Shown here: piece by piece, positions 1 through 5,611 of the stretch | Layout: the number at the start of each line of letters is the position of its first letter | How positions within the stretch are numbered: the stretch's first letter is position 1 | Assembly (NCBI GenBank): GCA_023252095.1 | Contig: JAHEXN010000208.1 | Location: forward strand, 1 to 6,375 | Reading direction: 5' to 3' | DNA length: 6,375 bases | From: Actinomycetes bacterium | Lineage (GTDB): Bacteria > Actinomycetota > Actinomycetes > Propionibacteriales > Nocardioidaceae | Notes under the pieces: model-generated | Database searches by the model: none | What the model saw: only the letters and a program-made list of their open reading frames with translations | Told to the model about the DNA's origin: nothing | Translations under genes and position numbers: made by a program

Positions 1-1
1 C

Positions 2-289
2 CACGAATACAAGGGCTACAGCCCACCCGAGATCCTCAGACGGGCCCTGACCTTCCGATCCGGCGTCTGCACGACACCCGGATGCCTCGTCCCCGCCGAC
101 CGGTGCGAGCTCGACCACCATGTCCCCTGGCCCGAAGGACGAACCCGGGCCAGCAACCTGCGCTGGCGATGCAAACCCCACCATGCCTACAAAGGCCACG
201 GCATCACGCCCGAGCTCTTGGATCACATCCGACAGACCGGGCCACCGCGCCACCTCAGCATCGAGCTGAAGCTCGACGACGCCGCCTAG
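2..289 (+). CDS. HNH endonuclease, C-terminal part (5' truncated by window)
   Basis: Only the last 95 residues are present; the frame is open from base 2 to TAG at 287-289. The visible part is a zinc-supported HNH nuclease domain. A Cys pair (residues 23 and 28) is followed by the His-rich core ELDHHVPWPEG (residues 36-46), an Asn at 52, then CKPHHAYKG (57-65) with the last metal-binding His and Lys. This arrangement is typical of the C-terminus of actinobacterial DUF222/HNH proteins, the REP13E12-like family, which are often multicopy and probably DNA-cutting. The N-terminal DUF222 region would lie left of the window, so membership in that subfamily is inferred. The gene converges on the minus-strand gene ending at 286, and the two stop codons share the palindrome CTAG. 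The tail after residue 67 (ITPELLDHIRQTGPP) is ordinary for the family. Family call is strong; the biological role is unknown. Confidence 0.85.
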   Translation, partial: HEYKGYSPPEILRRALTFRSGVCTTPGCLVPADRCELDHHVPWPEGRTRASNLRWRCKPHHAYKGHGITPELLDHIRQTGPPRHLSIELKLDDAA

Positions 290-750
290 GACTTCGCGCT
301 GCCCGCGACTTCGTCGGCGACCGTCGTGCTGACGTCGGGACCTGTGCTGTACGCCAGGACCTCCTCGGAATCGACGTGCTCGGGCTCGTCGGCCAAGCGC
401 GCGACGCGCTCGGCGACGTCGGCCGGCGTCGGAACGGAGCTCGGCGCCGACTTCTTCGCGGGTGCCTTCTTGGCCGGGGCCCTCTTCGCTGCCGGGGCCT
501 TCTTCGCTGCCGGAGTCTTCTTCACAGGCGGAGCCTTCTCGGCGGCGTCCGATGCCAGCTCGACGTCCTTCGCCACCGGCGTCCTACGCGGCGGAGCGGG
601 GTTGGGCGCCGGGACGGGCGAGCTGTCGCCATCACCTCCACCACGGACGGCGGAGATGACCGAGGCCACCGTGTTCAATCCGGTGTGCACGACGCCGAGA
701 GCGGTGTGCTGCACGATTCGGGCGGGACGAGTCAGGACCGAGCGAAGCAT
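286..750 (-). CDS. Ala/Lys/Pro-rich hypothetical protein with histone H1-like tract
   Basis: A protein of 154 residues that I cannot assign to a named family. Residues 1-37 form a probably amphipathic or weakly hydrophobic helix (IVQHTALGVVHTGL) without a clear signal-peptide cleavage site. Residues 40-60 are Pro-rich. Residues 72-103 are a low-complexity Lys/Ala/Pro tract of KKAPA-like repeats, as in histone H1 and the C-terminal tails of actinobacterial HU. Residues 107-154 are a separate, less biased tail, part acidic, containing VLAYSTGPDVSTTV. An in-frame ATG lies 63 bp further upstream, but ATG at 750 is preceded by a GAAAGG Shine-Dalgarno 7 nt away and starts the non-random part of the protein, so I chose it. 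It has its own 66-bp intergenic gap after the lipase gene and could be cotranscribed with it or separate. The tract suggests binding to nucleic acid or another polyanion, but no HU or other globular DNA-binding domain is visible. Function unknown. Confidence 0.72.
   Translation of the reverse strand: MLRSVLTRPARIVQHTALGVVHTGLNTVASVISAVRGGGDGDSSPVPAPNPAPPRRTPVAKDVELASDAAEKAPPVKKTPAAKKAPAAKRAPAKKAPAKKSAPSSVPTPADVAERVARLADEPEHVDSEEVLAYSTGPDVSTTVADEVAGSAKS
459..540. repeat. Degenerate 15-18 bp tandem repeat encoding the Lys/Ala/Pro tract
   Basis: Near-identical 18-bp units lie back to back at 476-493 and 494-511, differing at one base. More diverged copies lie at 459-475, 512-529 and 530-540. 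On the minus strand each unit encodes a K-(K/R)-A/T-P-A-A type hexapeptide, so the array is inside the coding sequence of the 154-residue protein. Such arrays gain and lose units by slippage, so unit number probably varies between strains. Confidence 0.75.
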
Positions 751-757
751 CGAGGAA

Positions 758-763
758 CCTTTC
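758..763 (-). promoter_or_regulatory. Ribosome binding site of the Lys/Ala/Pro-rich gene
   Basis: GAAAGG on the minus strand sits 7 nt upstream of ATG at 750. It decides between this start and the upstream in-frame ATG at 813, which has no comparable site in view. Confidence 0.6.
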
Positions 764-816
764 GTGGATGAACAGGTACAAGTGCCGTACCCAGTCCCCG
801 TCGCCTCACACAAGGA

Positions 817-1785
817 TCAGAGCACGCTGCCGACGAACGGCAGCACGAGCCGGCACGGCACCGGCCGCGGGTGCGCCGGGTCGAGCGCGTTCAGCACCAA
901 GGCCGCCGCCACCGGGTCGGCGACGATCTGGAAGTGCTCGCTGAGGTCGAGGCCGCAGTAGTCCTGGACGGTGTAGTTCGTCATGCCCGGTTCGATCCCG
1001 CTCGTGTAGGGCAGGACGAGCTCGTCGTAGCGCGTCACGATGTTCGTGTAGGTGATGCCCGGCACGGCAGGACCGCCGCCGGAACGCATCTTCTCGATGA
1101 ACGGCGAGCCCGTGAGGAGCTGCGGGCCCGACGCGAAGACGGGCTGCAGGGCGGCGTTGATGACCGGGGTGACGCCGAACGGGGTGCCGATCTGGCTCAA
1201 CGTGGCGAGCCCGGCCGGGTCGGTGCCGTGCCACAGCGGGGCGATCGAGACGTACTTGTCGATCTTGGCCGCACCGTTCAGGAACTTGGCGTAGTAGTTC
1301 GGCATCAGCGTGCCCTCGGAGTGGCCCACGATGTCGACCTTCGCGGCGCCCGTCGAGGCCAGGACCCGGTCGACGAAGGTCGACAGCTGCGCCGCGCTCT
1401 CCTCGATCGGGCCGAACCCGCCGAAGACCTGGTCATAGGGCGGCGAGACGACGTTCTTGACCTGTCCGTAGGTCAGCGCGTAGACGCAGTAGCCCTCGTT
1501 CGCCAGCAGCGGCGCATAGGTCTGCCAGTTGGTCGCCTTGCTGCCCGTGAGGCCGTGCACCAGCACGACCGGCGTCGGGTGGGCCGCCGAGGGCTTGCAC
1601 GACCAGTCGTTCGCTCCCGGCGGATCGGCGTCGATGCCGAGACCGGCGATGACCGCAGGAAGGAGGAAGGAGTACGTCACGGGCAGCGGAGGCTTCGGCG
1701 CCGCAGCCTGGGCGGGGGCCGCGACGAGGCCCGCGGCGAGCGCCGTCGCGGCGAGGACGGTGCCCAGGAATCGGGGTGTGCGCAT
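817..1785 (-). CDS. Secreted lipase/esterase, alpha/beta hydrolase fold
   Basis: A protein of 322 residues. It begins with a Sec signal peptide (Arg near the N-terminus, hydrophobic core at about 8-22, probable cleavage after AQA at residue 27), so the mature enzyme is exported. The alpha/beta-hydrolase landmarks are in order: oxyanion-hole VLVHG (74-78), nucleophile elbow GHSEG with Ser156, acid Asp254 in TRYDELV, and His284 in LSEHF. Cys63, Cys100, Cys277 and Cys311 can form two disulfides, fitting an extracellular enzyme. Length, export and motif order match actinobacterial class 2/triacylglycerol lipases, which hydrolyse carboxyl esters of acylglycerols; chain-length preference cannot be read from sequence. 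ATG at 1785 is preferred over ATG at 1818 because GGAGG lies 9 nt before it and it starts directly with the signal peptide. The gene lies 69 bp downstream of the permease gene and may have its own promoter (TAACTT at 1820-1825). Substrate remains uncertain. Confidence 0.88.
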   Translation of the reverse strand: MRTPRFLGTVLAATALAAGLVAAPAQAAAPKPPLPVTYSFLLPAVIAGLGIDADPPGANDWSCKPSAAHPTPVVLVHGLTGSKATNWQTYAPLLANEGYCVYALTYGQVKNVVSPPYDQVFGGFGPIEESAAQLSTFVDRVLASTGAAKVDIVGHSEGTLMPNYYAKFLNGAAKIDKYVSIAPLWHGTDPAGLATLSQIGTPFGVTPVINAALQPVFASGPQLLTGSPFIEKMRSGGGPAVPGITYTNIVTRYDELVLPYTSGIEPGMTNYTVQDYCGLDLSEHFQIVADPVAAALVLNALDPAHPRPVPCRLVLPFVGSVL

Positions 1786-1794
1786 GACGGGGAG

Positions 1795-1799
1795 CCTCC
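1795..1799 (-). promoter_or_regulatory. Ribosome binding site of the lipase gene
   Basis: GGAGG on the minus strand, 9 nt before ATG at 1785. It supports that start over the longer alternative at 1818, which would place this site inside the coding region. Confidence 0.65.
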
Positions 1800-1811
1800 G
1801 GTGTGAGATGG

Positions 1812-1826
1812 GTAACACGAAGTTAC
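1812..1826 (-). promoter_or_regulatory. Inverted repeat overlapping a possible lipase promoter
   Basis: The top strand reads GTAAC-ACGAA-GTTAC, a perfect 5-bp inverted repeat with 5 nt between the arms. On the minus strand one arm overlaps a -10-like TAACTT (1820-1825) about 35 bp from the lipase ATG. No convincing -35 box is seen. A short palindrome on a -10 element suits a dimeric repressor, but both promoter and operator are inferences. Confidence 0.35.
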
Positions 1827-1854
1827 ACCAGGTCCGCCGGTTCGGCCGGTCCGA

Positions 1855-2616
1855 CTACTTCACCTCCGACCGGCGCAGGGTGAGCAGCCCGATGGCGAGT
1901 GGCACGACGATCCAGATCATCGTGGTCGAGCCGAGCATGGCCCACTCCTCACCGCTGTCCATGGCGCCCTCGAGGAGCGCCACCTGCGTCTCGTTCCAGT
2001 CGATCCACGACTGCAGGTCCTCGAACCACGGGCGCACCTGGGCCAGGAGGACCAGGATGCCGGGCATGACCAGGGAGACGACGAAGTAGCCCACGATCGC
2101 CGCGGGCGAGTTGCGCAGCACGACTCCGAGCGTGAAGCCGATGGCCATGCCGATCAGGTTGAAGAGCACCGTCTGGGGCGCCATCGCCCACGAGACGTTC
2201 CACACCGTGTCGACGCCGGCGAGCGCGGACCCGACCACATTGCCGAGGGCGCCCACCGCGAAGGCGAGGGCGACGGAGCCGAGGCCCACGAGCAAGGTCG
2301 CGATCGCCTTGGCCCCGATCACGCGCCCGCGGCCCGGCACCAGCGTGAACGTCGTGAGTCCACTGCGCTGGCTCCACTCGCTCGTGACGGCCAGGATCGC
2401 GATGATCGGCAGGATCAGCGACATCGGAAACCCGCTCGCCCTCGTGAAGTTCTCGTACGTGACGTCACTGTCGGGTGCGAGGACGACGACCGATCCGGCC
2501 GCGATGGGCGTCAGGACGGCGATGCTGACGAGCAGCCAGAAGCCCGAGCGGGTGCTGAACATCTTGCGCAGCTCGACCATGACGAGTCGGATGATGGGGA
2601 TACTGGTGCCGGTCAT
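1855..2616 (-). CDS. ABC-2 type transporter permease
   Basis: A membrane protein of 253 residues with six predicted hydrophobic segments at about 25-46, 63-79, 102-122, 147-167, 171-192 and 226-246. After the second segment it has the pattern SEWSQRSGLTTFTLVPGR followed by a conserved AK, typical of ABC-2 permeases of actinobacterial drug, bacteriocin or lipid exporters (cf. BcrB-like subunits). It should pair with the ATPase encoded immediately upstream to move a substrate out across the cytoplasmic membrane. ATG at 2616 overlaps the natural ATPase stop by ATGA and follows AAGGAG at a 7-nt spacing, so independent translation is well supported. The reading frame is also continuous with the frameshifted ATPase, so a 531-residue fusion starting at 3450 is possible. 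Substrate unknown. Confidence 0.88.
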   Translation of the reverse strand: MTGTSIPIIRLVMVELRKMFSTRSGFWLLVSIAVLTPIAAGSVVVLAPDSDVTYENFTRASGFPMSLILPIIAILAVTSEWSQRSGLTTFTLVPGRGRVIGAKAIATLLVGLGSVALAFAVGALGNVVGSALAGVDTVWNVSWAMAPQTVLFNLIGMAIGFTLGVVLRNSPAAIVGYFVVSLVMPGILVLLAQVRPWFEDLQSWIDWNETQVALLEGAMDSGEEWAMLGSTTMIWIVVPLAIGLLTLRRSEVK

Positions 2617-3450
2617 GCCGGAACTCCTTCGCGCTGGGTGTCTGCCGTGAGCGACAGGAACATGTCTTCGAGCCCGGCACCCTCGGCGGAGCGGAGCTCG
2701 GTGAGGGCGATGCCGGCGGTCAGGGCCACGGCCCCGACCCGAGCGGGATCGGCGTCGGTGCGGACCGAGCCATCCCCGGCGAGCGTGCTGCGGATTCCGG
2801 CGAGCTCCAAGGCGCCAGCGAGCTCGTGCGGCGATCCTGCCGTTGCCGATCACGACCAGGTCATCGGCGATGACCTCGATCTCGTGCAGCAGGTGCGAGG
2901 ACAGCAGCACTGTGCCGCCCTGGCTGGCGAAGTCCGTCAACAGGTCACGCATCCACCGGATCCCGGCGGGGTCGAGTCCGTTGGCGGGCTCGTCGAGGAT
3001 CAGCACCCTGGGATCGCCGAGCAGCGCGGTGGCGATGCCGAGGCGTTGACGCATGCCGAGGGAGTAGTGGCGCACGCGGCGCTTGGCCTCCGTGGGAGTG
3101 AGACTCACCAGCTCGAGCATCTCGTCGACCCGGGTGCGAGGCAGGCCCATCGTGTCAGAGGCGATCGTGAGGATGTCACGTCCGGTGCGGCCGGCGTGCT
3201 GGGCCGAGGCGTCGAGGAGGACGCCGACCTCGAGGCCGGGGTTGGGCAGGTCGGCGAACCGGACGCCGTCGATTCTGGCCGAGCCGGACGTCGGGGCGGT
3301 CAGTCCCACCACGATGCGCATCGTGGTGGACTTGCCGGCGCCGTTCGGACCGAGGAAGCCGGTCACGCGGCCCGGCCGGGCGGTGAAGGAGACGTCGTCG
3401 ACGGCGGTGAAGCCGGCGTACCTCCGGGTCAAGGAATCAACAGTGATCAT
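2613..3450 (-). pseudogene. ABC transporter ATP-binding protein, frameshifted near residue 208
   Basis: The first 208 codons encode a complete ABC nucleotide-binding core. Walker A is GPNGAGKST (34-42), the signature is SLGMRQ (130-135), Walker B is LILDEP (150-155) followed by the D-loop NGLD, and the H-loop His is H186 in LLSSHLLHE. Related exporters have a C-terminal helper region of about 90-100 residues. Here its last part (HELAGALELAG... ending at TGA 2613-2615, about 71 residues) lies in another frame, joined at about 2826-2830. Together the two parts make only about 279 residues. The usual stretch after GRIAA (of the type QGTK.ELL...VR) is absent, so a deletion of 3k+2 bases, roughly 60 bp, fits better than a one-base error. 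In the original frame, reading continues as an Arg-rich out-of-frame linker into the permease. The gene may be dead, a fused variant, or an assembly artefact. ATG at 3450 is chosen because MITVDSLTRRY is a normal family N-terminus. Confidence 0.82.
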
Positions 3451-3512
3451 GGGTTCAACCCTGGCGACGCCGCGCCGCTGGCGTATCGGTTGAATGACCG
3501 GTCTTGACCTGG

Positions 3513-3520
3513 CCGAAAGT
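3513..3520. promoter_or_regulatory. Second copy of the CCGAAAGT element, upstream of the ABC genes
   Basis: The gap between regulator and ATPase genes (3451-3531) contains CCGAAAGT, identical to 5369-5376 in the kinase promoter. On the minus strand TACTTT (-10-like) overlaps it. The gap also holds the odd palindrome GGGTTCAACCC (3451-3461), directly before the ATG at 3450. This is either a second promoter for the exporter or chance; an 8-mer shared between two short gaps is only modest evidence. Confidence 0.25.
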
Positions 3521-3531
3521 ACGGCTCGTCG

Positions 3532-4188
3532 CTAGTCCCGGACCCGTCCGGTCTCGTAGCCCCACATCGCGATCTCCACTCGGTTCCGCGCGCCGAGCTT
3601 GCCCATGAGGCTGCCGATGTGGGTCTTGACCGTGCTGAGGCTGATGTGCAGCTCGGCGGCGATCTCGGCGTTGGTGCGACCGCGCGCGATCGTGAGCAGC
3701 ACCTGCTCCTCGCGTTCGGTGAGCGGGTCGATGGGCTGCGCGGGAGGAGCTGCCCGCCCCGTGCCCGCGAACGTCGACAGCAGCCGGCGGGTGATGCTGG
3801 GCGAGATGAGCGAGTCTCCCCGAGTGGCCGCCCGGATCGCCTCCCCGAGCAGCTCGGGGCCGGCGTCCTTCAGCAGGAAACCGGTCGCACCCGCCCCCAG
3901 CGCACCGTGGACGTACTCGTCGAGGTCGAAGGTCGTGATCACGACGACCGCGACCGGGTCCTGGACGCCCGGCCCGGCCAGCAGGCGGGTCGCCTCGACG
4001 CCGTCGAGGAGGGGCATCCGGATGTCCATCAGGCACACGTCGGGACGGAGCTCGCGGGCCAGCCGCACGGCCTCCTGCCCGTCGCGAGCCTCCCCCACGA
4101 CCTCGATGCCGTCCAGGGTGCCGAGGATCAGTCGTAGTCCGGTCCGCACGAGATCCTGGTCGTCGGCGATCAGCACCCGGATACTCAT
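3532..4188 (-). CDS. Two-component response regulator, NarL/LuxR family
   Basis: A protein of 218 residues. The N-terminal receiver domain has the acidic pair D9-D10, phosphoacceptor D55 in CLMDIRMP, the switch Thr85 in VVVITTF and Lys107 in GFLLKDA. A short linker (about 130-145) leads to a C-terminal LuxR-type helix-turn-helix (about 146-208: LTEREEQVLLTIARGRTNAEIA, then the recognition helix STVKTHIGSLMGKL). All key receiver residues are present, so it should be phosphorylated by the partner kinase and bind DNA as a dimer. Its ATG at 4186-4188 overlaps the kinase stop by ATGA, indicating translational coupling; the longer in-frame start at 4257 would lie inside the kinase gene. An 81-bp gap separates it from the ABC genes, its likely targets by the common kinase-regulator-exporter gene order. 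Confidence 0.93.
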   Translation of the reverse strand: MSIRVLIADDQDLVRTGLRLILGTLDGIEVVGEARDGQEAVRLARELRPDVCLMDIRMPLLDGVEATRLLAGPGVQDPVAVVVITTFDLDEYVHGALGAGATGFLLKDAGPELLGEAIRAATRGDSLISPSITRRLLSTFAGTGRAAPPAQPIDPLTEREEQVLLTIARGRTNAEIAAELHISLSTVKTHIGSLMGKLGARNRVEIAMWGYETGRVRD

Positions 4189-5330
4189 GCCAACACCTGG
4201 CGCGGCAGTGTCGCGCTGACGACCCAGCCGCCGCCGGGCGACGGGCCCGCCTGGCACGTGCCACCCAGGAGGAGCGCACGCTCGGTCATGCCGGTGAGTC
4301 CGAACCCCGGCTCGGGGGCCGGATCGGCCGGACCCGGATCGCCGTCATCACGGACGACGAGGCCGACGCTCGACCGGTCTCCGACGACGTGCACGTCGAC
4401 CAGGCTGGCGTTCCGGGCGTGCCTCAAGGCGTTGGTGACCGCCTCCTGGGCGATCCGGAAGACAGCGGCGTCGATCGCCGTCGGGAGGGTGGCCAGTTCG
4501 CCCGAGACCGTCACCTCCACCCGCGGTCCGGCGGGCGAGGCCCCGGCCAACCGTTCAAGGTCGGCCACACCGGGCTGCGGGGCGTAGTCAACCGGTGCCT
4601 CGTTGCGCAGCACACGGACCATCGACCTCATCTCCGCGAGCGTGCGCGACGCCTCCACCTCGATCACCTCCAGGGCCTCGAGCGGCGCCGAGGGCACGGT
4701 CGCCGCGAGGGCGCGCCCTGCCTGGGCCTGGATCGCGATGGCGGAGACGTGGTGCGCCACCGTGTCGTGCAGCTCGCGCGCCAGCAGCACGCGCTCCTCC
4801 GACTTCACCTGCTCAAGCCGTCGCTCTCCGGCGCCGTGCTGGGAACGCACGGCCCATCCCAGGGCGAAGGCGGCGAACAGGACGGCGAACCCACCGATCG
4901 CCTCGGCGAAGCCGGTCCAGCTGACGAACAGTGCGATCGTGGCCGGGACCAGGATGATCGGCACACCGGCCCCCGCTTCGCGACCCGACCCCCACCGAAG
5001 GAGTGAGTAGGCCAGCAGCAGGACGTAGACCAACGTGGTCATGTCGAGCGCCGGCGCATCGGCCACGACCAGGCCGATGTCCACGAGCGCGATGACGCCA
5101 AAGGTGGTCGCGACCACCGCGAAGGGGTGCGTACGTCGCCACAGCAGCAGCGGCGCCAGACCGATGGTCACCACGACCGACAGCACCGGGACCGGCAGGT
5201 CCTGACGCAGAACGCCCTCCAGCGCGGCACAGACCATGACTGCCACCAGGAGCGCCCAGTCACGCCAGACCCGAGCCGGGGGCGCCGAGGGCCGGGGTTC
5301 GTCCAGCAGGGACCGAAGTGGAGTGCTCAC
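4185..5330 (-). CDS. Sensor histidine kinase of the HisKA_3 (NarX/DesK) class
   Basis: A protein of 381 residues. Four to six hydrophobic segments lie in residues 23-161 with only short loops and no extracellular domain, as in intramembrane-sensing kinases of the DesK/LiaS sort. A short coiled coil (about 168-182) leads to the HisKA_3 dimerisation domain, with phosphoacceptor H188 in ARELHDTVAHHV. The ATPase domain follows, with N-box QEAVTNALRHA (295-305) and G-boxes DDGDPG (328-333) and GFGLTGM (342-348). It should autophosphorylate and transfer phosphate to the regulator encoded next. I chose GTG at 5330. The in-frame extension up to 5465 would run across the promoter region and is compositionally non-coding, and TACGCT at 5337-5342 stands exactly 6 nt before this GTG, as expected for a leaderless mRNA. 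The likely stimulus is envelope stress or a membrane-active compound, inferred only from the architecture and the ABC neighbour. Confidence 0.9.
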   Translation of the reverse strand: MSTPLRSLLDEPRPSAPPARVWRDWALLVAVMVCAALEGVLRQDLPVPVLSVVVTIGLAPLLLWRRTHPFAVVATTFGVIALVDIGLVVADAPALDMTTLVYVLLLAYSLLRWGSGREAGAGVPIILVPATIALFVSWTGFAEAIGGFAVLFAAFALGWAVRSQHGAGERRLEQVKSEERVLLARELHDTVAHHVSAIAIQAQAGRALAATVPSAPLEALEVIEVEASRTLAEMRSMVRVLRNEAPVDYAPQPGVADLERLAGASPAGPRVEVTVSGELATLPTAIDAAVFRIAQEAVTNALRHARNASLVDVHVVGDRSSVGLVVRDDGDPGPADPAPEPGFGLTGMTERALLLGGTCQAGPSPGGGWVVSATLPRQVLA

Positions 5331-5336
5331 CCGCTC

Positions 5337-5342
5337 AGCGTA
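5337..5342 (-). promoter_or_regulatory. -10 element of the kinase operon, leaderless type
   Basis: TACGCT (TANNNT) on the minus strand ends 6 nt before GTG at 5330. Transcription should therefore begin at or next to the start codon. No Shine-Dalgarno is present at a normal distance. The -35 region (about 5360-5366) has no TTGACA-like box, which fits activator dependence. Confidence 0.5.
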
Positions 5343-5360
5343 GGGACGCCGAACGGCCAG

Positions 5361-5371
5361 CGGACCGTCCG
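5361..5371. promoter_or_regulatory. Palindrome at the -35 position of the kinase promoter, possible operator
   Basis: CGGAC-C-GTCCG is a perfect 5-bp inverted repeat placed at the expected -35 position of the kinase promoter. The 8-mer CCGAAAGT overlaps its right arm (5369-5376) and recurs at 3513-3520 in the gap before the ABC ATPase gene. It is a candidate site for autoregulation by the response regulator. The link is inference. Confidence 0.35.
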
Positions 5372-5394
5372 AAAGTCTGACTCGGGCCTCATTG

Positions 5395-5416
5395 GTAGCG
5401 GGGGCAGGATTTGAAC
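5395..5416. repeat. Distal att-like copy of the tRNA-fMet 3' end
   Basis: Contains the T-arm/acceptor signature AGGATTTGAAC seen in minus-strand tRNAs but no further tRNA sequence; similarity stops at 5416 and integrase-like coding begins. It matches 5908-5929 except at position 10 (G instead of A). Confidence 0.7.
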
Positions 5417-5563
5417 GTGCTGGACGCAGCGGATCAGGCCAAGGCCGACGTAGGCGACCTCGCACACTGGAAGGACGTCGACTTCGACCGCCAGACGGTC
5501 CGCGTGCGCGGCACGAAGACCAATCACGCCGCTGCCGTCATGGTGCTTCCCACGAGGCTCTAG
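5417..5563 (+). pseudogene. Tyrosine recombinase/phage integrase fragment
   Basis: This 48-codon remnant reads VLDAADQAKADVGDLAHWKD followed by VDFDRQTVRVRGTKT and VMVLPTRL, then TAG. It matches the start of the tyrosine-recombinase catalytic domain, where (G.RR.E)L..L.W.DVDF....TVRVRGTKT...R.VPLP is the usual pattern. The expected catalytic Arg of the GxRxxE motif is not present: the corresponding stretch reads QAKADVGDL. The N-terminal arm-binding and core-binding domains and the later HxxR and Tyr motifs are missing. No start codon belongs to it: the frame is open only back to 5399, inside the att-like copy, with a stop at 5396. It cannot be functional. It probably derives from the integrase that targeted the neighbouring tRNA. 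Confidence 0.65.
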
Positions 5564-5599
5564 GTCCCCTTTCGCCCCTGAGCATCGCTCTGGCGAGGC

Positions 5600-5605
5600 T
5601 AGTGT
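5600..5605 (+). promoter_or_regulatory. -10 element for the 66-codon gene, leaderless type
   Basis: TAGTGT (TANNNT) ends 6 nt before GTG at 5612, the same geometry as at the kinase gene. The only SD-like GAGG lies 13 nt away, too far for normal use. No clear -35 box is seen. Confidence 0.45.
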
Positions 5606-5611
5606 GCCCCC

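Noticed and set aside
459..540. Repeat array considered as a possible CRISPR or minisatellite
   Set aside because: The units are 15-18 bp, adjacent without spacers and in frame with a Lys/Ala/Pro peptide repeat, so they are coding tandem repeats.
82..771. Long plus-strand open frame opposite the Lys/Ala/Pro-rich gene
   Set aside because: It is Arg/Pro-rich with no domain, crosses the end of the HNH gene in another frame, and is explained as a shadow of the high-GC minus-strand gene, which has a Shine-Dalgarno and structured repeats.
1837..1854. Possible terminator after the permease gene (CCGG-TTCGG-CCGG)
   Set aside because: The stem is only four strong pairs and no T-run follows in the direction of transcription.
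3451..3461. Palindrome GGGTTCAACCC just before the ATPase ATG
   Set aside because: It is short, too close to the start codon to judge as an operator, and without a second matching site of the same form in the gap; noted only within the gap description.
5331..5465. 45-codon N-terminal extension of the histidine kinase
   Set aside because: It would include the palindrome, the -10 element and the att-like repeat; its residues look like translated non-coding DNA, and GTG 5330 has leaderless promoter spacing.
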